This document shows, in pieces, positions 17,812 through 25,415 of a DNA stretch of 38,560 nt. Made by a program: the position numbers and the translations under genes. The stretch spans positions 1-38,560 of the forward strand of contig NZ_WBKP01000038.1 in assembly GCF_009602465.1 (NCBI RefSeq), written 5' to 3'. Below the pieces are notes generated by a model. It searched no databases and was not told where the DNA came from. It saw only the letters and a list, made by a program, of their open reading frames with translations. The DNA comes from Cumulibacter manganitolerans. Its GTDB lineage: Bacteria > Actinomycetota > Actinomycetes > Mycobacteriales > Antricoccaceae. Position 1 is the first letter of the stretch. Every line of letters begins with the position of its first letter.

Positions 17812-18069
17812 TCAGGCAAGGTGCAGGCCGTCGGAGACGAGCTTGATCGGACCGAGCCGATCCCACTTCGTCCTGCTCACGCTGCGCAGCGTCGGCTGGT
17901 GCTTCACGACCAGGTACCAGCCGCCCTCGGTCAGCACCGGATAGCGCTTGAAGTCGGACGCCGTCGACCCGGGGAAGTCCGCGAGGTCCACGCCGAGCGC
18001 CGCGAGGTCGTCCGCGGAGACCTCCTCGCGTTCGACGTGCACACCCGGCGCAACCGTTGCTTCGTTCAC
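17812..18069 (-). CDS. Small protein (85 aa) leading the HyuA/HyuB operon
   Basis: An 85-residue protein I do not recognise as a named family. It starts by GTG at 18069 with AGGAGG at 18075-18080, an excellent ribosome site. The N-terminal half is acidic (EREEVSADDLAALGVDLADF) and the C-terminal half basic and beta-rich (GGWYLVVKHQPTLRSVSRTKWDRLG). It contains no Cys. Acetone and acetophenone carboxylases have a small third subunit, but the acetone carboxylase gamma chain is about twice this size and has a zinc-binding Cys cluster. This could be a reduced third subunit or accessory factor of the HyuA/HyuB complex; that is inference from position 27 nt upstream of hyuA. Confidence 0.7.
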   Translation of the reverse strand: MNEATVAPGVHVEREEVSADDLAALGVDLADFPGSTASDFKRYPVLTEGGWYLVVKHQPTLRSVSRTKWDRLGPIKLVSDGLHLA

Positions 18070-18081
18070 GAGGTCCTCCTC

Positions 18082-18106
18082 GGGTCCAGTGGTCTGCTCT
18101 GGACCC
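18082..18106 (-). promoter_or_regulatory. Inverted repeat GGGTCCAG-N9-CTGGACCC before the Hyu operon
   Basis: A perfect 8-bp dyad with a 9-nt spacer, ending immediately next to the ribosome site of the 85-aa gene on the minus strand. It could be the operator of the GntR or PucR regulator encoded beside it, or a 5' leader hairpin that masks or insulates the ribosome site. Confidence 0.5.
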
Positions 18107-18217
18107 TACGACCGGGCGCGGGTGCGCGACCACAGACGATTCCCACACATTCGGCGGGGACCGCATGTGGGCTGCGCACCAAAACCGCTGGTCGGCCGGG
18201 TGCGGCGGCGAGCGCCG

Positions 18218-18904
18218 CTAGCGGAGGCCGACCTCGCGCTGGAGGTGGGCGATGAGCAGCTCGCCGACATTGCGGATGTGCGCCGACATCGCCACCCGGA
18301 TGGCGTCCGCATCCCGGCGGCGCAGCGCCTCGAGGATCGGCGCGTGATCGTGCACCGACGCGGAGGCCCACCCGTCGATGGCCCCGTACGACGACAACGG
18401 CACGTGCTGCACCGTCGAGCGCAGCAGGTTCGCCAGTCGCACGGAGCGCGCCGCCAGGTTGATCCGCCGGTGCACCTGGTGGTTGAGCCGGTCGACCTCC
18501 CGTGGGTCACCGTCGGGGCCCACGATGTCGAGCTCCTGCTGGAACGCCTCTATGGCGGCGATCTCCGCGTCGGTGAGGTTGTCCACCGCCCGAGCGGCGA
18601 GCTCCCCGGCGACGTACGCCTGGACGTCGAACAGGTCGCGCACGTCCTGCGCGGTCACCGGGATCACCCGGAACCCGCGCCGCGGCTCCCAGGTCACCGA
18701 GCCCTCCGACGCCAGCGTCATGAGCGCCTCGCGCACCGGTGTCTGGCTGACGCCCAGCTCGAGCGCGAGCTTCTCGGTGCGCACGAACTCCCGAGGGGTG
18801 AGGTCGCCGACCATGATCGCCTCGCGGACGCGCGCGGCGACCCGTTCGCTGAGCTGCGCTCCTCGGCCTGCCTGCTCGCTCAACGGGCGCAGCGGTTTCG
18901 ACAA
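18218..18904 (-). CDS. GntR-family regulator with FCD ligand domain
   Basis: 228-residue one-component regulator. The winged helix-turn-helix is at about residues 15-80 (LSERVAARVREAIMVGDLTP, then LALELGVSQTPVREALMTLA). An all-helical FCD domain follows, with likely metal/ligand residues in LFDVQAYVAGELAARAV, LNHQVHRRINLAARS and SAHIRNVGELL. The TTG at 18904 is chosen because AGGAGG (18913-18918) lies 8 nt upstream; a more upstream in-frame ATG would extend through low-complexity sequence. It lies just upstream of and on the same strand as the HyuA/HyuB operon (148-nt gap), which it may control. FCD members usually sense small organic acids. Confidence 0.9.
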   Translation of the reverse strand: MSKPLRPLSEQAGRGAQLSERVAARVREAIMVGDLTPREFVRTEKLALELGVSQTPVREALMTLASEGSVTWEPRRGFRVIPVTAQDVRDLFDVQAYVAGELAARAVDNLTDAEIAAIEAFQQELDIVGPDGDPREVDRLNHQVHRRINLAARSVRLANLLRSTVQHVPLSSYGAIDGWASASVHDHAPILEALRRRDADAIRVAMSAHIRNVGELLIAHLQREVGLR

Positions 18905-18980
18905 GGGTGTGTCCTCCTGTGGTGGCTGCGGCCAGCCTATCGCCTGGCCTGGCGGCCGACAGCGACCGTCGCCCGGTGCC

Positions 18981-19015
18981 CGGCTGTGGACGCCGCCGGT
19001 GGCTGTCCACAGCCG
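18981..19015. promoter_or_regulatory. Inverted repeat CGGCTGTGGA-N15-TCCACAGCCG between gntR and recQ
   Basis: A perfect 10-bp dyad with a 15-nt spacer in the divergent region between the GntR and RecQ-like genes, 47 nt before the helicase start. The right side reads CTGTCCACA (19002-19010 region), matching the actinobacterial DnaA-box pattern; the left arm is a near match. It shares the TGTGGA/TCCACA arms and spacing with the repeat at 6751-6789. Confidence 0.55.
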
Positions 19016-19062
19016 CCCGTCGTCCGGGCACGCTGTCACCGCTCGCACGTAGCCTGGCGACC

Positions 19063-21207
19063 GTGAACACCGCAGATCTCGATCTCACCGCCGACCAGGC
19101 CGAGCTGGCGTCCGACGTCCTGCACAAGATGGCCGGCCCCGATGCGGCGCTGCGCGACGACCAGCTCACCGCCGTCGCGGCGCTGTGCCGGCCCGCGTCG
19201 CGCGTGCTGGTCGTGCAGGCCACCGGCTGGGGCAAGTCGGCCGTGTACTGGATCGCCACGGCCATCGGCCGCGAGGCCGGGCGCGGTCCCACGCTGGTGA
19301 TCTCGCCGCTGCTCTCGCTGATGCGCGATCAGGTCGAGGCGGCCGCGCGCGCCGGCCTCACCGCGCGCACGCTCAACTCGTCCAACTTCGAGGACTGGGC
19401 GGAGATCGAGCGCGAGATCGGCGACGATGCCGTCGACGTCCTCCTGGTCTCGCCCGAACGGCTCGCCAACCCGACGTTCGGGCGCCGGGTCCTCGACCGG
19501 CTGGGTGGCCGGATCGGCCTGCTGGTGATCGACGAGGCGCACTCGATCTCCGACTGGGGCCACGACTTCCGGCCCGACTACCGCCGGCTGTCGACGATGC
19601 TGACCCGGCTCAACCCGGAGGCGGCCGTGCTCGCGACCACCGCGACCGCGAACGCCCGCGTGACCGACGACGTCGCCGCGCAGCTCGGCGACACCCTCGT
19701 GCTGCGCGGACCGCTGGCGCGGTCGAGCCTGCAGCTGGTCGTGCTGGAGGAGCAGTCGCCGATGGATCGCTTCGCGTGGGTCTGCGAGCGGCTGGGTGAG
19801 CTGCCGGGCTCCGGCATCGTCTACGCCCTGACGGTGGATCAGGCCGAGGCGCTCACCGCCGCGATCCGGGCGGTGCACGGTGACGCGCTGCCGGTCGCGG
19901 CCTACACGGGCCGCCTCGACGGCGCGGAGCGGCACCGGCTCGAGAACGCGCTGCGGCGCAACGAGATCAAGGCGCTCGTCGCGACGTCCGCGTTGGGCAT
20001 GGGCTTCGACAAGCCCGACCTCGGCTTCGTGGTGCACGTCGGGGCGCCGCCCTCTCCGGTGTCCTACTACCAGCAGGTCGGCCGCGCCGGGCGCGGCATC
20101 GACCGCGCGGTCGTGGTGCTGCTGCCCAGCGAGGCGGATCGGCACGTGTGGGACTACTTCGCCACCGCCACGATCCCGGTGCCGAGCCAGGTCGAGTCCG
20201 TCCTCGACGCCCTGCGGCAGGAGGACGCTCCGATCTCGGTGCCGAAGCTCGAGGCGCAGACCGGCGTACGGCGCACCCGCGCCGAGCTGATCCTCAAGCA
20301 GCTCGCGGTCGACGACGTCGTCGAGCGGCAGCCCGACGGCTGGGTCGCGACCGGCAAGGAGTGGGTGTACGACAAGGCGCACTTCGACTCCGTGATCGCC
20401 ACCCGCGAGCGGGAGGCGACCATCATGCGCGAGTACGCCGCGGGCAGCCGATGCCTCATGCAGCTGCTGCAGGAGAGCCTCGACGACCCGAGTGCCGCGC
20501 CCTGCGGACGTTGCTCGGTCTGCGATCCCGACGCGACCGCCGCGTGGCGTCAACCGGTCGACCCCGCCCTGCTGGCGAGCGTGCAGCAGGCGCTGCGCGG
20601 CCAGGTCGCCACGCTCGAGCCGCGCAAGATGTGGCCCGGTGCGCCGTCCTCGCGCAAGGGCCGGATCTCGGCCACCGTCGCCGCCGACTGGGGCCGGGTG
20701 CTCGTCGACTACGACGCACCGCAGTGGGCCGGCCTGGTCCGGGAGTCGTTGTCCGCGGACATGCCCGCGAGCGACGAGCTGCGCACGGCCGTGACGCAGG
20801 TGCTGGCGGCGTGGAGCCGCGGCGACCGGCGCAATCCGGCCTGGGAGCGGCGCCCCGACGTCGTCGTCGACCTCGCCTCGGGTGGTCTGCCCGTGCTCAC
20901 CGGCTCGTTGGCCGACCACATCGCCGCGGTAGGACGGATGGTGCGGGCCCGGCTGGACCCCGATGCGGTCGCGCTGGGAGCGCGTCGGGTCCGCACCGAG
21001 GATCTGCCCAGCGCCGCTCAGGCGGCGCTCTGGGAAGGCAGCGTGCAGTTGGACGCCGACTCGGCGGACGCGGTGCGCGGCGCCGCCGTGCTGCTGATCG
21101 CCGACCGCGACCCGATGGGATGGGCGATCACCGTGACGGCGGCGGCGTTGCGGGAGGCCGGTGCCGACGTGGTGCTACCGCTGCTGCTGCACCGCACCAA
21201 CGGCTGA
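19063..21207 (+). CDS. RecQ-family ATP-dependent DNA helicase with C-terminal PRTase-like domain
   Basis: 714-residue superfamily 2 helicase. Walker A is ATGWGKS (about residues 53-59), motif II DEAH (about 157-160, in LVIDEAHSISDWGHDFRPDY) and motif III ATTATAN. Helicase domain 2 has ATSALGMGFDKPDLGFVVH and YYQQVGRAGRG. A RecQ zinc site follows (Cys near 463, then CGRCSVC near 481-487). The tail of about 200 residues ends with VLLIADRDPMGW and LREAGADVVLPLLLHR, resembling a phosphoribosyltransferase whose PRPP loop has decayed. GTG 19063 is chosen as the start of the conserved protein. Likely DNA repair; the tail's role is unknown. The 3' end overlaps the convergent LysR gene by 33 nt. Confidence 0.88.
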   Translation: MNTADLDLTADQAELASDVLHKMAGPDAALRDDQLTAVAALCRPASRVLVVQATGWGKSAVYWIATAIGREAGRGPTLVISPLLSLMRDQVEAAARAGLTARTLNSSNFEDWAEIEREIGDDAVDVLLVSPERLANPTFGRRVLDRLGGRIGLLVIDEAHSISDWGHDFRPDYRRLSTMLTRLNPEAAVLATTATANARVTDDVAAQLGDTLVLRGPLARSSLQLVVLEEQSPMDRFAWVCERLGELPGSGIVYALTVDQAEALTAAIRAVHGDALPVAAYTGRLDGAERHRLENALRRNEIKALVATSALGMGFDKPDLGFVVHVGAPPSPVSYYQQVGRAGRGIDRAVVVLLPSEADRHVWDYFATATIPVPSQVESVLDALRQEDAPISVPKLEAQTGVRRTRAELILKQLAVDDVVERQPDGWVATGKEWVYDKAHFDSVIATREREATIMREYAAGSRCLMQLLQESLDDPSAAPCGRCSVCDPDATAAWRQPVDPALLASVQQALRGQVATLEPRKMWPGAPSSRKGRISATVAADWGRVLVDYDAPQWAGLVRESLSADMPASDELRTAVTQVLAAWSRGDRRNPAWERRPDVVVDLASGGLPVLTGSLADHIAAVGRMVRARLDPDAVALGARRVRTEDLPSAAQAALWEGSVQLDADSADAVRGAAVLLIADRDPMGWAITVTAAALREAGADVVLPLLLHRTNG

Positions 21208-22092
21208 GCGCTCGACGAGCCCGCGGCTGATGGCGACGGCGCTGAGCGTCGCCGGGCTCGCCCGGCTGCCGTGCCAGACCATCCGCAGCGGGAAGGTGGC
21301 GCTCACCGACGGGCCGAACGGCAGGTAGCGCACGCCTTCGACGTGGATGCGCCCTCGGGTGTCGACGACGACGGCCGCACCGATGCCGGCCGCGACCAGG
21401 GCGAGGAGGCTGAACGGGTCGGGCGCCTCCGCCGCGACCTCCGGCGCGAGACCTGCTCGCTCCAGCATGGCGAAGGCGGCGCGGCGTACCCATGAGCCGT
21501 GCTCGCCGGGATACATGACCATCGGCACCCCGGCCAGGTCGTCGGCCTCGACCCGGTGGCGCCCCGACAGCGGGTGACCGGTCGGGACGGCCAGCACGAG
21601 CCTCTCGTCGCGCAGCACCAGCGAGTCCAGGTCCCGGGGCGGCCGGCTCCCGGAGATGGCGAGGTCGAGCTCGCCCTCGAGCACCCGTTGCAGCGCGTCC
21701 CCGCTGTAGGTCTGCGGCGCCAGCTCGATCTGCAGACCCGGCGCCTGCTCGCGGGCGGCGCGGACGAGGTCGGCGAGGATGGAATACCCCGAGGTCCCGC
21801 CGAAGCCGGCGCGCACCGTCCCGACCGCCCCGCTGAGCCGGGCCGCGGCCAGCATCCGCAGCTCCTCGAGCCCGCGGAGCACCCGCCGCGCCGGCTCCAG
21901 CATCGCCCGGCCGTCGGCGGTGAGCTGCACCGACCGGGTCGTCCGCTCGAACAGCGTGACGCCGAGCTCCCGCTCGAGCTCGCGAATCGCGGCGCTCAAC
22001 GGCGGTTGGGACATGTGCAGGCTGGCCGCCGCACGGGAGAAGTGCTGATGCTCGGCGACCGCGACCAGCGCCCGGATGTGCCGTAGCTCCAT
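21175..22092 (-). CDS. LysR-family transcriptional regulator
   Basis: 305-residue LysR-type regulator. The N-terminal winged helix-turn-helix (MELRHIRALVAVAEHQHF, SRAAASLHMSQPPLSAAIR, LERELGVTLFERTTR) is followed by a periplasmic-binding-protein-like effector domain (about residues 92-295). It is divergent from the AidB-like dehydrogenase gene across a 105-nt region containing a T-N11-A type dyad, so it probably controls that gene and itself. The effector is unknown. The stop lies within the 3' end of the helicase gene. Confidence 0.92.
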   Translation of the reverse strand: MELRHIRALVAVAEHQHFSRAAASLHMSQPPLSAAIRELERELGVTLFERTTRSVQLTADGRAMLEPARRVLRGLEELRMLAAARLSGAVGTVRAGFGGTSGYSILADLVRAAREQAPGLQIELAPQTYSGDALQRVLEGELDLAISGSRPPRDLDSLVLRDERLVLAVPTGHPLSGRHRVEADDLAGVPMVMYPGEHGSWVRRAAFAMLERAGLAPEVAAEAPDPFSLLALVAAGIGAAVVVDTRGRIHVEGVRYLPFGPSVSATFPLRMVWHGSRASPATLSAVAISRGLVERSAVGAVQQQR

Positions 22093-22102
22093 CGCCGACT
22101 CT

Positions 22103-22123
22103 CATTCGCTGTCCGTATGAATG
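22103..22123. promoter_or_regulatory. Candidate LysR box CATTC-N11-GAATG
   Basis: A perfect 5-bp dyad with an 11-nt spacer, fitting the T-N11-A pattern of LysR-type regulator sites, 11 nt outside the lysR start and about 75 nt before the divergent dehydrogenase gene. The position suits autorepression and activation of the divergent gene. Confidence 0.55.
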
Positions 22124-22197
22124 TGCGGCCAAATCATCTTGGACGCCGTTAAGTAATGCTGTCACTGTAGAAGCATCGGGTCACGCGAAGGAGCGCC

Positions 22198-23898
22198 ATG
22201 AACTTTTACACCGCCGATGCCGCCGTCCAGCGACTCGTCGACCGGTACGTCGACGCCGCCGACCGGGAGCTGCTCACACCGCTGCTCGAGCGGCTGGGGG
22301 CGGACGCCGCGACCCGGCTCGACCCGCTGGCCGAGCTGGCCGACAAGAACCCGCCGACGCTTCGCCCGTTCGACAAGAACGGCGAGCGGGCCAACGCCGT
22401 CGAGTATCACCCGGCGTACACCGAGATGGCCGACATCCTGCTCGGCGAGTACGGCGTCGCCGCGGCCTCGCACCGGCCGCTGCACGGCTGGAGCGCCAAG
22501 CCGCCGCACCTGGTGAAGTACCTGATGACGTACGTCTACGTGCAGGCCGAGTTCGGCCTGGCGTGCCCGATCAGCATGACCGACACCGCGGCGCGCACGC
22601 TGCGGATGTTCGGCGGTGACGACCCGGAGATCGCTGAGGCGGTCCGCCGGCTCACCTCCACCGACGACGACCGGTTCACCGGCGCGATGTTCATGACCGA
22701 GCTGCAGGGCGGCACCGACATCGCGATGACCGAGACGGTGGCCGAGGCGGACGGCGACCGGTGGAAGCTGTACGGGCGCAAGTGGTTCGCCTCCAACGCG
22801 GGCGCGGACATCACCCTGGTGCTGGCCCGTTTCCCGGGCGGCCAGGAGGCCTCGACCCGCGGCGTGGGCCTATTCATGATGCCGCGCGTCAAGCCCGACG
22901 GCTCGCTGAACGACTACCGCATCGAGCGGCTGAAGGACAAGCTCGGCACCCGGTCGATGGCCTCGGGCGAGATCACCCTCGACGGCGCGTACGCCGTGCA
23001 GGTCGGCCGGCTCGATCGCGGCTTCCGCCAGATGACCGAGATGGTCAACCTCTCGCGGCTCTCGAACGCCGTCCGCGCGGTCTCGCTGATGCGCCGCGGG
23101 CTGCTCGAGGCGGGGCAGCACGCCGCCTCGCGCGTGGTCTTCGGTCGCCGGCTCATCGACCAGCCGCTGCTGCGCCTGGACCTGCTGCGGCTCACCGCGG
23201 ACGTCGAGACCGGGCTGAATCTCGTCTTCTACTGCGCCGAGGAGCTCGAGCGCGCCGACCGCGGTGACGAGGACGCCAAGGCGTTGATCCGGATCCTCAC
23301 GCCGCTCGCGAAGCACTACCTGTGCAAGCGCGCGCGGTTCGCGACCGGCGAGGCCATGGAGATGCGCGGCGGCAACGGGTACATCGAGGAGTGGATCCAG
23401 CCACGGCTGGTACGCGACGCGCACCTCGGATCGATCTGGGAGGGCGCCAGCAACGTGATCGCCCTCGATGTCCTGCGCTCGATGCGCAAGGTCGGCGCGC
23501 ACAAGGTGTTCTTCGACGACCTGCGCGAGCGGCTCTCCCGGGTCACCGACCCCGGCCTGCAGTCCCTGCGAGAGCGCCTCGCGCAGCGGCTCGAGTCGGT
23601 CAGCGCTCGTGCGGAGGCGGTGCTGAGCGCCGCCCCGGACGACGCCGAGGTCCTCATGGCGGCGCTGACGGACGACATGGCGACCGTCGCGATGGGCGTG
23701 CTGCAGGCCGATCAGGCGTCGTACGAGATAGCGACGCACGGGGACCACCGCGCCGCCATCGTCGCGGCCGCGTTCGAGCAGCTGGTGATCCGCCGGGACG
23801 AGACGTACGCGCCGGCCGGCCTCGCCGCCGTCCCGCAGATCGTCGCGGGGGAGCGCATCGGCGCACCGGTGGACGAGCGGGTCGTCGCCGCGCGATGA
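22198..23898 (+). CDS. AidB-like acyl-CoA dehydrogenase-family flavoprotein
   Basis: 566 residues, longer than standard acyl-CoA dehydrogenases and matching the AidB-like branch. An N-terminal extension (about 100 residues, through HPAYTEMADIL and HRPLHGW) precedes the flavin domains. Signatures are MFMTELQGGTDIAMTET, the YGRKWFASNAGAD strand region, and the C-terminal RGGNGYIEEWIQPRLVRD and GSIWEGASNVIALDVLR, where Glu of WEG aligns with the catalytic base region. A helical C-terminal tail (~100 residues) follows. E. coli AidB is a DNA-binding protein of the alkylation response, but many actinobacterial relatives are probably true acyl-CoA dehydrogenases. ATG 22198 has AAGGAG before it. Probably controlled by the divergent LysR. 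Confidence 0.88.
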   Translation: MNFYTADAAVQRLVDRYVDAADRELLTPLLERLGADAATRLDPLAELADKNPPTLRPFDKNGERANAVEYHPAYTEMADILLGEYGVAAASHRPLHGWSAKPPHLVKYLMTYVYVQAEFGLACPISMTDTAARTLRMFGGDDPEIAEAVRRLTSTDDDRFTGAMFMTELQGGTDIAMTETVAEADGDRWKLYGRKWFASNAGADITLVLARFPGGQEASTRGVGLFMMPRVKPDGSLNDYRIERLKDKLGTRSMASGEITLDGAYAVQVGRLDRGFRQMTEMVNLSRLSNAVRAVSLMRRGLLEAGQHAASRVVFGRRLIDQPLLRLDLLRLTADVETGLNLVFYCAEELERADRGDEDAKALIRILTPLAKHYLCKRARFATGEAMEMRGGNGYIEEWIQPRLVRDAHLGSIWEGASNVIALDVLRSMRKVGAHKVFFDDLRERLSRVTDPGLQSLRERLAQRLESVSARAEAVLSAAPDDAEVLMAALTDDMATVAMGVLQADQASYEIATHGDHRAAIVAAAFEQLVIRRDETYAPAGLAAVPQIVAGERIGAPVDERVVAAR

Positions 23899-23963
23899 TT
23901 CCGCGGCCCGAGCCGGGTCTATGCAGGTAGGACCGTGTCCATCCCGGCGAGAGGACGACCACC

Positions 23964-24311
23964 ATGCCCACCTTCATCACCGTCGGGTACGGCGACCGGG
24001 CCGGCTACGACCGCACCCCTCCCGCCGTCCGCGACGATGCGCATGCGCACGACGACCGGCTCCGCGCCGCCGGCGCGCGGATGGGTATCGCGGGGACGCC
24101 GGTGCAGGTGCGCAACCCCGATGCCGCGGGGCCGCGGACGACGATCGGACCGTACCTGCAGTCGGCCCTCCCCGTGGCGGGCTTCGCGCTGATCGAGGCC
24201 GCCGACCTCGACGAAGCGATCGCGCTGGCCGCGCAGACACCCTGTGCGGTGGCGCACGGCGTCGTCGAGGTCTGGCCGCTCACCGAGACCCCGGACGGCA
24301 CGGCACCCTAG
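23964..24311 (+). CDS. YCII-related (DGPF) domain protein
   Basis: A 115-residue single-domain protein of the YCII-like ferredoxin-fold group. The C-terminal half is characteristic: GFALIEAADLDEAIALAAQTP, then GVVEVWPLTE. The N terminus (MPTFITVGYGDRAGYDRTP) shows the first strand. Members often act as ECF sigma-associated or small metabolic proteins and their activity is poorly known. The ribosome site is weak (GAGAGGA). It follows the AidB-like gene after 65 nt. Its stop overlaps the stop of the convergent SDR gene within CTAG (24308-24311). Confidence 0.75.
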   Translation: MPTFITVGYGDRAGYDRTPPAVRDDAHAHDDRLRAAGARMGIAGTPVQVRNPDAAGPRTTIGPYLQSALPVAGFALIEAADLDEAIALAAQTPCAVAHGVVEVWPLTETPDGTAP

Positions 24312-25354
24312 CCGGCGGACCGGCGACCGGTCCCACGCCGCGCGGCACGCAGCGCCCGCGCGGCGCTGCCGGCCGCCCACGCGATCGAGTGCAGGACGGT
24401 CAGATCGCGCGCGGACGACTGCTCGGCCTGCCGCAGCGCCTCGTCCAGCGTCGTCAGGGGCCGCGAGATCGCCAACACGTCGCGGATGTCGTGGTCGGCG
24501 GCGACCGCATCGTGGGCGAGGCTGCCGACCAGCGGCCCGGCGAGCCCCGGCGGCACGGGCGCCAGCAGGGACACCGCGTGCCCGGCCAGCGTCGGGCCGG
24601 GCCGCAGGAACGGCATCGGGATCACCATCCGCCGCGACAGACCGGCCGCGCGGGCGAACCGGGCCGCGAGGTCGGCGTAGCTCAGCACCTCGGGGCCACC
24701 GATGTCGAACGTCCGGTTGACCGGAGGGTCCAGCGACGCCGCGGCGACCAGGTACGTCAGGACGTCCTCGATGCCGATCGGCTGTACGAGGTTGCGGACC
24801 CACGACGGCGCCACGGTGACCGGTAGCCGGTAGGTGAGGTAGCGGATCATCTTGAACGACGCCGACCCGGCGCCGATGATCACCGGGGCCTGCAGGACGA
24901 CGGTGGGCACCGGCGCCGCCAGCAGGATCTCCCCGACCGTGGCGCGGGAGCGCAGGTGGGTCGACAGCTCCCCGGGCGCGCGGGGTCCGCCGAGATAGAC
25001 GATCTGGCGGACGCCGGCCTCGGCGCATTCGTCGGCGAAGACCTCCGCCATCGCGCGCTCGCGGTCCGCCAGGTCGCCCTCGTCGTCCATCGAGTGCAGG
25101 AGGTAGTAGGCGACGTCGACGTCGGCCACCGCGCGCCGGACGTCGGCCGCGCGGGCGGCGTCTCCCTCGACGACGTGGACCCGGGAGCCCGGCGACGTCC
25201 GGGGCGGCCGGCGGGCCAGGACCCGCACCTGGGCGCCGGCGCGCAGCAGCGGGATGACCAGCTGACCGCCGACGTACCCGGTGCCGCCGGTCACCAGGAC
25301 GCGGCTACCGCGCAGCGGGAGGGGGCTGTCGTGCTGCGTCGTGGGTGCCGGCAT
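24308..25354 (-). CDS. NAD(P)-binding atypical SDR / epimerase-like protein
   Basis: 348-residue Rossmann-fold protein. The nucleotide-binding glycine motif is VLVTGGTGYVGGQL near residue 20, with an Arg-rich second strand (VRVLARRPPR) suggesting NADP preference. It has the DVAYYLLHSMDDEGDL and IVYLGGPRA segments of atypical extended SDRs (YbjT/NmrA-like). No clear Tyr-x3-Lys active site is visible, so it may be a sensor or ubiquinone-type NADH-binding protein rather than a reductase. ATG 25354 has GAGG upstream. It lies 61 nt after the alpha/beta hydrolase gene on the same strand and is probably in the same unit. Confidence 0.82.
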   Translation of the reverse strand: MPAPTTQHDSPLPLRGSRVLVTGGTGYVGGQLVIPLLRAGAQVRVLARRPPRTSPGSRVHVVEGDAARAADVRRAVADVDVAYYLLHSMDDEGDLADRERAMAEVFADECAEAGVRQIVYLGGPRAPGELSTHLRSRATVGEILLAAPVPTVVLQAPVIIGAGSASFKMIRYLTYRLPVTVAPSWVRNLVQPIGIEDVLTYLVAAASLDPPVNRTFDIGGPEVLSYADLAARFARAAGLSRRMVIPMPFLRPGPTLAGHAVSLLAPVPPGLAGPLVGSLAHDAVAADHDIRDVLAISRPLTTLDEALRQAEQSSARDLTVLHSIAWAAGSAARALRAARRGTGRRSAG

Positions 25355-25415
25355 GGGCCCATCCTCTGCGCAATCGCGTGCCGCGGCAAACTCGCGGCGG
25401 ATTCGGTAGGCGTCG

